A stretch of DNA of 64,000 nt from Catalinimonas alkaloidigena (GTDB taxonomy: Bacteria; Bacteroidota; Bacteroidia; Cytophagales; Cyclobacteriaceae), in assembly GCF_029504655.1 (NCBI RefSeq), contig NZ_JAQFIL010000001.1, positions 1,865,001-1,929,000 on the forward strand. Direction: 5' to 3'. The position numbers were made by a program, and so were the translations under genes. The notes under the pieces were generated by a model. It was not told the DNA's origin, searched no databases, and saw only the letters and a list, made by a program, of their open reading frames with translations. Positions 29,661 to 40,200 of the stretch are shown here, piece after piece; positions within the stretch are counted from its first letter, which is position 1, and each line of letters begins with the position of its first letter.

Positions 29661-30752
29661 TTATTTACTGATCAAAAGCTTATTTCCTTTCAATTCAAAA
29701 TGCACATTGATGAGTCTGGAAATTACCAGTTCAAATGTTTCCATATTATCCAAGGGTATCGTACCTGACACTTCAATTTGGCTTAATTGCCGATCCTGAA
29801 AAACCACCTCATAGCCAAAACGATCTTCAATGGTTTGGGCTATTTCACGCAATGTTGTCGCATCACACAACAGATGATTTTCTTTCCAGGAAGAATAAGT
29901 CTCCGGTTTGACTATCCTTTGCGCTACTTCACTTCCTTTTTTGCTCACCTCTATGAGTTCACCGGGCTGCATCAGCATTTCCTTTTCTTGCCATTTCAAC
30001 CGCACTTTACCGCTATTGAGCACTACCTGCACCTTTTCTCTGCGGGTATTTACGTTAAATTCTGTACCCAATACTTCTATAGCAACCCCATCTGTATGCA
30101 CCACAAATTTGTAAGGCATCTGTGATTTCAAATTGTCATTTTGACTGATTTTTTTGACTTCAAAGAATGCCTCACCTTCCAGCCATACTTCTCTCGCTTC
30201 CCTATCGTTCCAGGCTGAGGGGAAACGCAGGCTGGAGTTTGCATTCAAGGTCGCTAGTGATCCATCTGGCAATGAGATGGGCTTGGTTTCACCATAGGCC
30301 GTAGCATATACTTCCTCGTTTGTATGTATACTCAACCAGAGGATCAGAGCCGTAAACATGAACAGCAAACTGATGCTGGCAGCGATACTTAAAGTTCTTC
30401 TCCTACCCAACAATGTTCTATTGTTTGTCTGAGCTGTAGAATAAGCAGGATGCATTGGTAATACATTATCGTCTGCTGCAGGGCGAACTACTGCTTTATC
30501 TTTTCCCTTATGAATGCCAGCCAATAAGTCACTTACCTCATCTGCACTTAAAGAGTGTTTTTTGAACTTCATTTTTTGCAATATCTCTTTTGCACTCATC
30601 AGCTCTTCTGCTTTTTCAGGATGATTGCTTAAGAAGTCATTCCAAAAAACATCCAGATCCTCATGAGGGTGCTCCACCCAATCCCTGAATTTTTTGTCCA
30701 GCAAAAAATCTTCTATGGCGTAACTTTGGTAGTTCATATGATGGTTCTTCAT
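29661..30752 (-). CDS. FecR family anti-sigma factor
   Basis: A 363-residue intact FecR. The N-terminal cytoplasmic part (about 1-115) begins with the usual DFLLDKKFRDWV and a conserved WNDFLSNHPEKAEEL. One membrane helix follows at about 120-140 (IAASISLLFMFTALILWL), then the periplasmic FecR domain (LPDGSLATLNANSSL, GEAFFEVKK, VEVLGTEFNV-like segment) and the C-terminal DUF4974-type domain (about 290-360). It relays the SusC STN signal to the sigma factor encoded 127 bp upstream. ATG 30737 (MNYQSYAIEDF) is an alternative start. Confidence 0.94.
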   Translation of the reverse strand: MKNHHMNYQSYAIEDFLLDKKFRDWVEHPHEDLDVFWNDFLSNHPEKAEELMSAKEILQKMKFKKHSLSADEVSDLLAGIHKGKDKAVVRPAADDNVLPMHPAYSTAQTNNRTLLGRRRTLSIAASISLLFMFTALILWLSIHTNEEVYATAYGETKPISLPDGSLATLNANSSLRFPSAWNDREAREVWLEGEAFFEVKKISQNDNLKSQMPYKFVVHTDGVAIEVLGTEFNVNTRREKVQVVLNSGKVRLKWQEKEMLMQPGELIEVSKKGSEVAQRIVKPETYSSWKENHLLCDATTLREIAQTIEDRFGYEVVFQDRQLSQIEVSGTIPLDNMETFELVISRLINVHFELKGNKLLISK

Positions 30753-30878
30753 GTATAGGATGGGAAAAACTGTAAAACCTATCCTTCCTTTTCAATTTTT
30801 TTTTCACTTTCCATAAAAAATCCTCAGATGGTAGTAAATAGGGGGGATTTTATTGGCGTATCAAAAGAAAAAATAAAC

Positions 30879-31457
30879 CTACTTTAATTGCTTCTTTAAA
30901 TTTTTGATGGCTTTGGAAGTTAGCGTATAGACGGACGCCAGATTGATACACATCATTTGTGCTATTTCCTTTTGGGAAAACTTCTTGAAAAATAGCAGGT
31001 AGATAATTTCTTTTTGTCGGGAAGGCAGCTTTTCAATAGCAGTCATCAGGTCCTGTTCCTGGCGTACAAAAACTTCATTGGCGATCATGCGGCTTTCTTG
31101 CGATACATCCACTTCTTCTACAGAATATCTTATCTTTTCAAGCATAGGGACATGCCATTTTTTATGCGCTTCTAGATGGGTAATAACACACCTTCTGAAG
31201 CTGACCATTAGGTAGTTGCGGATATTTTTCACATCACCCAAAGAATTTCTGCGCTGCCAGATATGAATAAATAACTCCTGTATAGCATCTTTAATCAGAT
31301 CTGAATCAGCATGAAGATGCATACCATAGTCAAATAAATTTTGCACATTTTTCTGATAGACATATTCAAAAGCCTTTTGACTTCCGGATTTGAGTTCAGC
31401 CCAAAGTCGGTCATCATCAAGATGATTAAAAGCATATTTGTATGGCTCTGGAATCAT
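30879..31457 (-). CDS. ECF-type RNA polymerase sigma factor (FecI-like)
   Basis: A 192-residue sigma factor with region 2 (DLIKDAIQELFIHIWQRRN, about 58-76) and region 4 (KLPSRQKEIIYLLFFKKFSQ, about 139-158). It heads the operon FecI-FecR-SusC-SusD-PLP enzyme-amidohydrolase. The 127-bp gap before fecR can hold the sigma-dependent promoter. A 10-bp inverted repeat lies about 60 bp upstream of the start. The frame is intact. Confidence 0.94.
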   Translation of the reverse strand: MIPEPYKYAFNHLDDDRLWAELKSGSQKAFEYVYQKNVQNLFDYGMHLHADSDLIKDAIQELFIHIWQRRNSLGDVKNIRNYLMVSFRRCVITHLEAHKKWHVPMLEKIRYSVEEVDVSQESRMIANEVFVRQEQDLMTAIEKLPSRQKEIIYLLFFKKFSQKEIAQMMCINLASVYTLTSKAIKNLKKQLK

Positions 31458-31519
31458 GATCTTCTTAAAAAAATGCTTAGGAGTGATGAATTTACCTTTT
31501 TTATTAATTAATACAAGGC

Positions 31520-31558
31520 AGCACAGATTTTTTTAACTTTCAAAAAATAATCTGTGCT
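31520..31558. repeat. Inverted repeat upstream of the second sigma factor gene
   Basis: AGCACAGATT (31520-31529) and AATCTGTGCT (31549-31558) are a perfect 10-bp inverted repeat, extended inward by a T run facing an A run after one mismatch. There is no U tract outside the stem on either side. It may be an operator for the sigma gene (start 31457) or the end of a lost element. Confidence 0.5.
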
Positions 31559-31708
31559 ATGAAGTAATACAATCAAAATATTCAATCTTTAAATACACTT
31601 TCAAGGTAAACTGCCTACTTACCCAAAAGTGGGCATTTAAAAGTATAGTCATTAAGCCCGATAGGGCGCGGTAGCTAACTATTTTATACTTTTAATAAAC
31701 TCACACTC

Positions 31709-31963
31709 ATGAAAAAACACGATTCACTGATACGCAAATTATCACTGCTATCAACCAGCAGGAGGCGGGCACGAGCAAAGCGACCGCCCCGCGAAAGCAA
31801 TCAATGGTGAAAACCAACTTGCCAGGAATAGCCAGTCCGACCAAAATGAAGAAAGGCGACTTTGGTCCCTTTTCCCCAAAAAGTTTTGAGAAAGAATGCC
31901 TAAAAAAACTCAACCAGACAATCCCGACTGTCAGAGCAAGTCTAAACTATTACAAATATTAAT
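31709..31963 (+). pseudogene. Possible remnant of an IS3-family transposase OrfA
   Basis: After ATG 31709 and one missing A in the A run, the reading RFTDTQIITAINQQEAGTSK resembles the start of IS3-type OrfA proteins (K/R-FT-x-Q-I-x-x-A/I...EAG). The similarity fades after about 25 residues; the frame then runs to a TAA near 31963 without recognisable helix-turn-helix sequence. No OrfB or terminal repeats were found. The remainder of 31559-31708 shows nothing else. Confidence 0.35.
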
Positions 31964-31971
31964 AATACTAC

Positions 31972-34900
31972 TTAAGGTTGTCTCACTTCTTTCTCGCCTT
32001 TAAAATCATAAAGATTTATTATAGCCTCATTTCCATATAACGGCAACTTCCTACCAGACTGAGAAAGATATGAATTCCCATAATAGAACTCCTGATTTCT
32101 CTGAGTGCTATCATTGAGAATTATTTTCGCTTTGAAAATATGGTTTGAGACCTTCAGCGTTTCTACATTCTGTTGCTGGTAATTATCATATTTGTAAGCC
32201 TGTAATGGACCATTATTATTGGTGAATAAGTAAACCTGCTCACCTTTTACCTGTATACTGGCAGCACCTTTAATGTCTTTATCAAGTAACAAACCGGTGT
32301 TCATCGGAAGGGTAGGGGTAAAGCCTCCTTTACCATTTCCTTTGAGAAAAATTCCAATAGAAGCATCATACCTGCCACTGACTACTTCTGTCCCAAAATC
32401 ATTACCCGCCAATAGTAAATCAAAATTTCCATCTCCATCAAAGTCTTCTACGAGTATGCCATAAATCGGAGCGAACTGTGCTTGTTTTGGTAACTCAACC
32501 AATTCAAAACGACCCTCACCTGTATTTTTCAGATAAGAAGAAGCGTGTTGAAAGGATTTGGCGGTATAGGCTCTACTTTTGTCAGTTTGGGTTAAAATAT
32601 CTGAGATACCCGCATTGGCATAACTTTCATAGTCTGGAAACTTCTTTTTTAAAGCAGGTACCTGGCGTATGATATCATCTCTGGAATGAGTGGGATATTC
32701 CTTATGATTGATGTAATAACTGATGATAGGATCAATGAAACTATTTTGGTCCAGATCGGTAGCATAAATTGTCATGGGCTCATCAGGAGAAACTTCTTCT
32801 CTTGTATTTAGCCCTAGATTACCTAATATATAATCAGTATCTCCATCCGAATCAAAATCACCAGCGTTGATACTGTTCCATAAGCCGGCAGTATAATTCA
32901 GGCCCATTCGGTTCGACACATTCTCCAGCTTGCCCTCTGTATTTTCAAAAAACTGGATAGGCATAAACTCACCGACAACAATCAGGTCAGCATCCATATC
33001 ATTGTCAAAATCTGTCCAGAGGGCATCGGTAACCATTCCCAGCTTCCTCAATGCAGGAGCAAGAGCATTTGATCTATCAACGAATTTTCCTCCTTCATTA
33101 ACGAGCAGGTAGCTATCCGGAGGAAGTGGGTATTTTAGTGGAATAAGCCGTCCTCCGACAAACAGGTCCAGATCTCCATCCTGATCATAATCTGCCGCTT
33201 TGACACAGGAGCTACTTACTGTAAATGAAGGTAGTACTCCTTCAGTGCGTGTAAAATTTCCCTTGCCATCATTCTCATACAAGCGATCCTGGTAGTACTT
33301 GGAGTCCACATAGTGTTCATTACTGCCGCTGGCAATATAGAGATCTAGATCATTATCATTGTCGTAATCAAACAAGAGTACACCCAGGTCTTCAGCAGCC
33401 ATCTCATCTTCAGATTGGGTTAAGGTTGCTTTGGTAAATTTTCCGTTTTTTTGCTGAAAGAAAAGATAGCCAGAATGATCATAAGCACCTCCGACGAAGA
33501 AATCCTCTAAGCCATCAGCATTCATGTCTCCTACAGCTATTCCAGGGCCCTGATCGGATAATTTATGGGGTAAAAGGTATTGCTGGCTAAAATCGTTGTA
33601 TTCTGGGTCTATATGTTGTTGATCCAGTCCAAGTTCTTGAGTAATGTCTGTAAACCAGGGTGTGGTAGTTTTTTTAAAAGGAGGGGCTATCAGTTTTTTT
33701 GCTTCTGAATGCGCTAAGGTGATATTTTGGTTGGCATTCACTCCTTCAATTTTAGATATCTTGCCATCAGGCCATTCTACAATGATGCTGTCAACAACAC
33801 GAATAGTATCTATTCCAAAATGCAGTTCCGGAGCTACTGAAGATTGGTAACCTCTTACTAATGATTGTTCTGCCAGTTGATACATTTCAGGAGCATATAA
33901 AAAGACTTTTGCGCCTATTCCTACCGGGTTTAGAGGATTGCCTTTAAGCCGTATACTTATGAAGTTTCCACCACTTCGTGAAGTAGTCAGATTTTCATAG
34001 ATAAAAGCAGCTTCATTGATGTTATTCACTACAAGATCCAGGTCGCCGTCTCTATCCAGGTCCCCATAGGCCGCACCATTGGAAAGAGAAGGGCGGTTTA
34101 TGCCCCATTTACTGGTAGCATCAGTAAAACTTAATTCTCCCTGGTTCTCAAAGATGAAGTTTGATAATTTTATGGAAGGCATTTGTTTCGCCTTATCTTT
34201 TAAAATCTGATCCAGACTGTCTGCCGTAATATTGCCACTTAAGCCTACTGTGTAGTTGATAAAATCAAGATCAGTGATGTCTCGGAGATATCCGTTAGAA
34301 ATGAATACATCTTTCCAGCCATTATTATTGAAATCAGCCATTAGCGGCGCCCAGCTCCAGTCTGTCGCATGTAAATCCAATAGCTGTCCGATTTCAGCAA
34401 ACCTGGTATGTTGCCCATTAACTTCACCCAGGTTGAGTTGTACAGTGTTTCTCATGTACTGCGGCATGTAGCCTTCTTCCAGTGTATACTGAAACAGATT
34501 GTAGTTCATTGGGCCGGACATCTTCTTGCGGTGGTAATTATCCTGAGGAAGCATATCTAGCGTAAGAAGGTCACTGAGCCCATCGTTGTTAAAATCAGCA
34601 ATATCATGGCCCATGCTAAAATGACTTTGATGTCCGAAATAAGACTGGGACATTTCTGAAAAAGTAACTTTCCCGTCCGGCCCCTCCTGATTGTTGATAT
34701 AGAGATAATTGTTGGCAATGAAATCATTGGTCACATAGATGTCTTGCCATCCATCATCATTGATATCGCTGACGCCTACGCCCAGACCCAAACCATCATA
34801 AAGAATTCCGGCTTCCAGTGTGACATCTGTGAAGGTAGGATTCTGGTTGGGAGCGGCACCATCATTCCGGTATAATTTATCATTGGCGGGTCCACTTCCA

Positions 34901-35568
34901 TCAGTGATGAGGGGCCGTACCTGATTAGGATTACGAATGGCATTGGTATGATTAAGCAGGTACATGTCAAGGTCGCCGTCACGATCGTAATCAAAGAAAG
35001 CTGCCTGGGTAGAATAACTGGTATCTGCAAGCCCATATGCTTCGGCGGATTCGGTGAAAGTTGGTATTCCGCTTCGCGTATCTATGCCATTATTGATATA
35101 TAATTTGTTTTTCCGCTTTTCAGCCTTATAATTTCCGGAACGGCAAACATAAATATCAAGTAATCCATCATTGTTGATATCTACCATGGTCACGCCTGTA
35201 GACCATCCGGAAGATAAAATATTAGCAGTTTCGCTGATGTCTTCAAAACTCAGATTCTTACCACTTCCTTTTCCCTTATTAAGATACAGTCGATCATTGA
35301 CCATATTTCCGGTGAAGAAAATATCAGGAAGTGAATCATTATTGATGTCTCCAATGGCTACGCCCCCACCATTATATACATAAAAGAAATCAACCATGTT
35401 AAAGGTGTCATTTTCTTCTATAGCGTTATTGAATGTTACGCCTGTCTGTTCCGGAGATAGTAGGGTGAAAAGGCTCTGACCTTCATTTTCTGATACAGAT
35501 CCTTGCTGAGAGCACCCCAAAGAGGTTACAAAAATGAGCAATAGGAAAAGATGGATAAGACGTTGCAT
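31972..35568 (-). CDS. Giant FG-GAP/VCBS-repeat lipoprotein with ASPIC/UnbV domain
   Basis: From ATG 35568 (a TTG seven codons earlier is possible) the protein has about 1198 residues. The leader ends at lipobox Cys19 (VTSLGC). Many FG-GAP repeats of the type GVAIGDINNDSLPDIFFTGN, each with a D-x-D/N-x-D calcium loop, form an N-terminal propeller. An ASPIC/UnbV domain follows at about 540-625 (GIGAKVFLY, LHFGID, VEWPDG), then a second set of FG-GAP blades. Such surface lipoproteins are common directly after SusC/SusD genes in Cytophagales. Their role is probably ligand binding. It is 112 bp downstream of SusD, separated by a terminator hairpin. Confidence 0.92.
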   Translation of the reverse strand: MQRLIHLFLLLIFVTSLGCSQQGSVSENEGQSLFTLLSPEQTGVTFNNAIEENDTFNMVDFFYVYNGGGVAIGDINNDSLPDIFFTGNMVNDRLYLNKGKGSGKNLSFEDISETANILSSGWSTGVTMVDINNDGLLDIYVCRSGNYKAEKRKNKLYINNGIDTRSGIPTFTESAEAYGLADTSYSTQAAFFDYDRDGDLDMYLLNHTNAIRNPNQVRPLITDGSGPANDKLYRNDGAAPNQNPTFTDVTLEAGILYDGLGLGVGVSDINDDGWQDIYVTNDFIANNYLYINNQEGPDGKVTFSEMSQSYFGHQSHFSMGHDIADFNNDGLSDLLTLDMLPQDNYHRKKMSGPMNYNLFQYTLEEGYMPQYMRNTVQLNLGEVNGQHTRFAEIGQLLDLHATDWSWAPLMADFNNNGWKDVFISNGYLRDITDLDFINYTVGLSGNITADSLDQILKDKAKQMPSIKLSNFIFENQGELSFTDATSKWGINRPSLSNGAAYGDLDRDGDLDLVVNNINEAAFIYENLTTSRSGGNFISIRLKGNPLNPVGIGAKVFLYAPEMYQLAEQSLVRGYQSSVAPELHFGIDTIRVVDSIIVEWPDGKISKIEGVNANQNITLAHSEAKKLIAPPFKKTTTPWFTDITQELGLDQQHIDPEYNDFSQQYLLPHKLSDQGPGIAVGDMNADGLEDFFVGGAYDHSGYLFFQQKNGKFTKATLTQSEDEMAAEDLGVLLFDYDNDNDLDLYIASGSNEHYVDSKYYQDRLYENDGKGNFTRTEGVLPSFTVSSSCVKAADYDQDGDLDLFVGGRLIPLKYPLPPDSYLLVNEGGKFVDRSNALAPALRKLGMVTDALWTDFDNDMDADLIVVGEFMPIQFFENTEGKLENVSNRMGLNYTAGLWNSINAGDFDSDGDTDYILGNLGLNTREEVSPDEPMTIYATDLDQNSFIDPIISYYINHKEYPTHSRDDIIRQVPALKKKFPDYESYANAGISDILTQTDKSRAYTAKSFQHASSYLKNTGEGRFELVELPKQAQFAPIYGILVEDFDGDGNFDLLLAGNDFGTEVVSGRYDASIGIFLKGNGKGGFTPTLPMNTGLLLDKDIKGAASIQVKGEQVYLFTNNNGPLQAYKYDNYQQQNVETLKVSNHIFKAKIILNDSTQRNQEFYYGNSYLSQSGRKLPLYGNEAIINLYDFKGEKEVRQP

Positions 35569-35640
35569 GCCCTGATTTTTACTTGACAAAATACAAATTG
35601 TATATGGCGTATAGTATAATCATTTAATAGCTTATAAAGC

Positions 35641-35665
35641 ATAAAACCTGCAAATAAAGCAGGTT
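35641..35665 (-). terminator. Hairpin between SusD and the FG-GAP gene
   Basis: AACCTGC (35645-35651) pairs with GCAGGTT (35659-35665) around a 7-nt loop. Read on the minus strand the stem is followed by a short T run. It may end part of the SusC-SusD transcript before the FG-GAP lipoprotein gene, allowing lower expression of the latter. Confidence 0.6.
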
Positions 35666-35700
35666 CTATCGCATTATGATGATTAGTAAACTACTCAGTT

Positions 35701-37287
35701 TTAATACACTGAATGCTGTTGTACATTTGGATTACCCAAAGTTTCATTCAATGGTATGGGAAGAACATAATCTTGAGGAGAAAGCTCACGATCAACATTG
35801 TAGGTATCTATAAAATCCTGTATATAATCTCCTAAATAGTCAGGATCACCTCCATACGTACTTTTGCGTTTCAACTCTGGATATGTTTCTTGCTCAAAGG
35901 CGAATTCCAGCACTCTTTCTTCTACAATAGCATCTCTGAGTTCGGACTGACTTAAGCCTGACAGGGGTTCCAGGCCTGCTCGCCGTCGGACTTCGTTAAT
36001 CCCCATATAAGGATCACCGGTTCCACTTTCATTGGCTGCTTCGGAATAGCCCAGTAGTACATCGGCATAACGAAGGTAGACGATATTCCTTTCGGTTAGG
36101 TTGGCATTGGTACCTATTTCTACCCATTTTGCTACCCAACCGTTGGAGAAGATAAGTTCTTCAGGATTGTTAGGGTCAGCATCAGCGGATACCATGCCTC
36201 CGAAGCGACTCAAATTATAAGAAGCTTCCTCACTCCATCTTACGACAGGGTATTCTTCTTCATCTGTTAGGCCAACCCGATTACTAGGATACTCTGTAAT
36301 GAAAGTTCCGGGTATCCTTTTATCCTCCGGATCATATTTCATTCGGAAAGCTTTGGTGCCATTGAGCCAGTGCCAGCCCACACCACCCAGTTCATTGGGA
36401 AGGTCGGCGGGTACAAAGTGTGAGTGGTGGTTATTATATTCATTAGCATTAGCTGAAGCAGATACCTGTGCTTCAAAAATGCGCTCTCCTGAGTTTTCGT
36501 GTTCCACATCAAAGTTATAGGCAAAATCCTCAAAAAGCGCAAAGTCTCCCTGGTTGATAATAGTTTCAGCCGTAGTACGTGCTTCATTCCAATTTTCGTC
36601 CAGGAGGTAAGCTTTCATGAGCAGGGTAAGGGCTGCCCATTTGGTAGCTCGGCCTACATCCTCCCCGGAATAAGACTCCGGTAATACATCAGCTACCATG
36701 CTAAGGTCGCCTTCAATCAGGTCAAGCGCAATCCGCTTTCCGTTTTCATTAGATGGCAGGTCCTGATCGCTCACTGTTTTTTTGGTAGTAACAGGTACAT
36801 CATCAAAATAGCGAACCAGATTATAGTAATAGAATGCTCTCAGGAAAATAGCTTCTGCTTTTACTCTGTCCAGCAATGCAGTGTTAGAAATACCATTTTC
36901 TTTCAGTTCATCAGCCTTTTCTATTACGGCATTGGCTCTGTTGATATTTTCATAAGAAATTCTCCAGTACGTTCCGATGTAGTCGTCTCCAGGGTTTACA
37001 TTACCATTCTGAAAATCAAGTGGTCCTTTTTCCCAACCTACCTGATAGCCTACTCGGCACTCAAACACATAACGGTTATAAAAGTGATTAGACCAATCAC
37101 GACCGTATCCAATGCCATCATAAATGGCATTTACCCCAAGTTCTAACTGTTCAGCAGTATTGAAAAAGTTATCCTGCGTAATAAAATCAGGGTTCTCATC
37201 CAGTTCTTCGCAAGCAAAGGGGATCAGCATAGCGAAGGCCAGAATTAATTTCGGGATTTTTATCATTATAGTTTTCATATTTCTCAT
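35701..37287 (-). CDS. RagB/SusD family outer-membrane lipoprotein
   Basis: The 528-residue protein has a leader ending at Cys26 (LIPFACEELDENPDFITQDNFF), TPR-like SusD helices, and the C-terminal block INEVRRRAGLEPLSGLSQSE then ERVLEFAFE. The gene begins 3 bp after the SusC stop, so the pair is co-transcribed and probably co-translated. As the SusC partner lacks an STN domain, control is probably not by FecR. Substrate unknown. Confidence 0.96.
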   Translation of the reverse strand: MRNMKTIMIKIPKLILAFAMLIPFACEELDENPDFITQDNFFNTAEQLELGVNAIYDGIGYGRDWSNHFYNRYVFECRVGYQVGWEKGPLDFQNGNVNPGDDYIGTYWRISYENINRANAVIEKADELKENGISNTALLDRVKAEAIFLRAFYYYNLVRYFDDVPVTTKKTVSDQDLPSNENGKRIALDLIEGDLSMVADVLPESYSGEDVGRATKWAALTLLMKAYLLDENWNEARTTAETIINQGDFALFEDFAYNFDVEHENSGERIFEAQVSASANANEYNNHHSHFVPADLPNELGGVGWHWLNGTKAFRMKYDPEDKRIPGTFITEYPSNRVGLTDEEEYPVVRWSEEASYNLSRFGGMVSADADPNNPEELIFSNGWVAKWVEIGTNANLTERNIVYLRYADVLLGYSEAANESGTGDPYMGINEVRRRAGLEPLSGLSQSELRDAIVEERVLEFAFEQETYPELKRKSTYGGDPDYLGDYIQDFIDTYNVDRELSPQDYVLPIPLNETLGNPNVQQHSVY

Positions 37288-37290
37288 GAG

Positions 37291-40200
37291 TTATAGCCCT
37301 AAATTAATACCAACAGTAAATGTCCTTGAACGGGGGTAAGCATCGTAGTCATCGCCCCGGTTCAGGTTATTTTGCCCTCTGTTGTTTACTTCAGGGTCAA
37401 AGCCAGAGTAGTTGGTAAATAGTAATGGATTTTGTGCACTTACGTAGAACCTGGCATTGCGAATAAAATTGGAAACGGGCAGGGTATACCCTAAAGAGAT
37501 ATTTTGTACTCTTAAAAAGCTTCCGTCTTCTATAAAATAATCGGAGTCCCTGAATGAATTGGCAAAATCACGGTTACCATCAATGACCGGACGCGAAGCA
37601 TCAGGATTGTCCGGAGTCCAGGAGTCTGTCAATATGCTGGCAATCTGGTTGATTTTCTGCACACCATCACCAATTTCAGATTGCTGCAGGTTTCTCACAT
37701 CACTACCCTCAACTCCTCTGAGAAATAAGCTAAAGTCAAAGTTTTTGAAGTTGAGCGTAGTGGTAAGTCCCCAGGTAAAGTCAGGGTTAGGATCTCCCAT
37801 AATGATGTAATCATCAGGTGTAATCGCCCCATCCTCATTGGTATCCTGATAGCGGGGATATCCGGGTTGGTCACCGGAGCGGGAAGGATTGTTATCAATT
37901 TCTTCCTGCGTCTGGAAAAGTCCTATGTAGCGATATCCTCTCCACACACCGATAGGGTTACCGGCTTCTACCCAGCTTCCATCAATACCAAGGTGACCAC
38001 TGGTAGAGCTGGAGAAAAATGGTGTGCTGCTTCCCAAATCAGTGATCTTGTTACGTAAGAAGGAAATATTACCGGAAATGTCCCATCTTAAATCCTGGCG
38101 GTCAATGGCGATGTAGTTAAGCCCGAGCTCAAAACCTTTGTTTTCCAATGAGCCTGAGTTTTTAAGAATTGAACTGAAGCCCAGGCTGCTGGGTACCGTC
38201 ACATATAGGAGTAGGTCTTCAGTGGTATTATAGAAATAGTCTGCTGTCAGGTTTAACTTATTTTGTAAAAATGATAAATCCAGCCCTATGTTAAACATCT
38301 GGGTAGACTCCCACCTGAGATCAGGGTTGGATAAACGGGCATCAGCAAGACCTAACACCAGATTACCTCCAAACACATAGTTGTACTCATTCAGATTAGC
38401 CTGTGAGTTATATACCGGAATCTCTGAGTTACCGGTAATACCCCAGCTTGTTCTTAGCTTCAGGTCACTGAAGGCGGTAGACAGCCCGGAGTTCTGGAAG
38501 AACTCCTCTTCAATCACTCTCCAGCCAAAAGCAACAGAAGGGAAATTTGCCCACTTGTTAGCTGCACCAAACCTTGAGGAACCATCACGGCGGAAAGAGA
38601 AAGTAAATAAATACCTTTCCATCAGATTGTAATTTACCCTGCCCAGAAATGATTTCAGTAACCATTCTCTTCGGCTTGAAAAAGGTATCTGGATATCCGT
38701 CCCTCCTCCCAGCGTAGCCTGATCAACACTACTGGCTGATAGGCCTCGGTTGGTGGCACTCATACCTTCATTCACTTCTTTTTGGAAGGTATAACCTGCT
38801 ACCACATTAATGCTATGATCCTCATTGAACTGCCTGTTATAAGAGAGAATATTTTCATTCAGGATATTGATAGAATTACGGTTGGCTTTGGTCAGCTCAC
38901 CGGCTCTGTCTCTACCCAAACGAGAGTTTTCCACCGGATAGAAGGTCGTTCTGCTGGCGTTAAGTATATCAGCGCCTATACTGGTCTTGAAACTTAAGCC
39001 CTCAATGATTTTAAAAGTAAATCCGGTGTTTCCCAAAACGCGATTGTTTATATCACTATCCGTAACATATTCCAGTTCCTGCAGTGGGTTGGTTAAGAAC
39101 CGGCCATCGTATGATGCCAAAGCATAAGTACCATCATCATTTCTGACTGGAATACTGGGATCAAGACCTAAAGCGGTAATAATAATACCCCCAGGGCCAC
39201 CCTGATCGGTAGGTGCGTTATTGGAATTGGTGCGGTTAAATGACCAGCTGTTACTGATCGTTAAACGATCATTCAGTGCGCTATTGTCCAGATTAAGCCT
39301 GATTCCGTATCTGGAAAAATTAGTATTCTCAATGATACCCTCGTTATCAAAATAGTTTCCGATGACTGCATAACGCATTTTTTCGCTACCGCCGGTAAAA
39401 CTCAGCTGATGGCTTTGAATGCTTCCTGGCCGGGTTACTTCATCCAGCCAATTAGTACCTTCTCCAATAGCGTCAATTTCAGCCTGACTGTAAATTGGTG
39501 CTCCGCCCTGGCTTTGTTCCAGGGTATTGAGGTAAGTAGCAAACTCACCTCCATTCAGTACATCTATTTTATTGGCAATGGTTTGAACTGAGTATGAGCC
39601 GTCGTAATCAATTTTACTTTCGCCAGCTTTTCCCCTCTTGGTGGTGATCAGCACTACCCCGTTAGAGCCCCTTGAACCGTATATAGATGTGGCAGAGGCA
39701 TCTTTCAGTATCTCAATAGATGCAATATCATTAGGATTAATGGTTGACATGATATTGGACGGCTGACGGCTACCTCCCACGCCATAAGCGCTGTTATCAG
39801 GATAAATGGGGAAACCATCAATCACGTACAAAGGCTCACTGCCACTGTTAATAGAGTTAGAACCTCTGATTCTAACAGAAACCCCACCGCCGGGAGCAGC
39901 AGAAGCCTGGGTTACCTGCACGCCTGGCGCTCTGGCCTGAATGCCCTGATCAATAGAAGATACAGGAAACTCTTTTATTGATTCGCCCTGAATGGAAGCC
40001 ACTGAGCCTGTTAGGTCACTTTTCTTAACAGTACCATAACCTACCACCACAACTTCTGAAAGTGACTGTAGGTCTGGTGCCAAGTCAATGTTAATGGTGT
40101 TTCTCCCATTAATTTCAACTTCAGCAGTTTCATAACCCACTGATGAAAAAACCAATGTATTAGAACCTGCGGGTACTGTAAGTGTATAGTTCCCATCAAC

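Noticed and set aside
31612..31635. Hairpin TGCCTACTT / AAGTGGGCA as terminator
   Set aside because: It has a mismatch and only a weak T run; no gene ends nearby on the plus strand.
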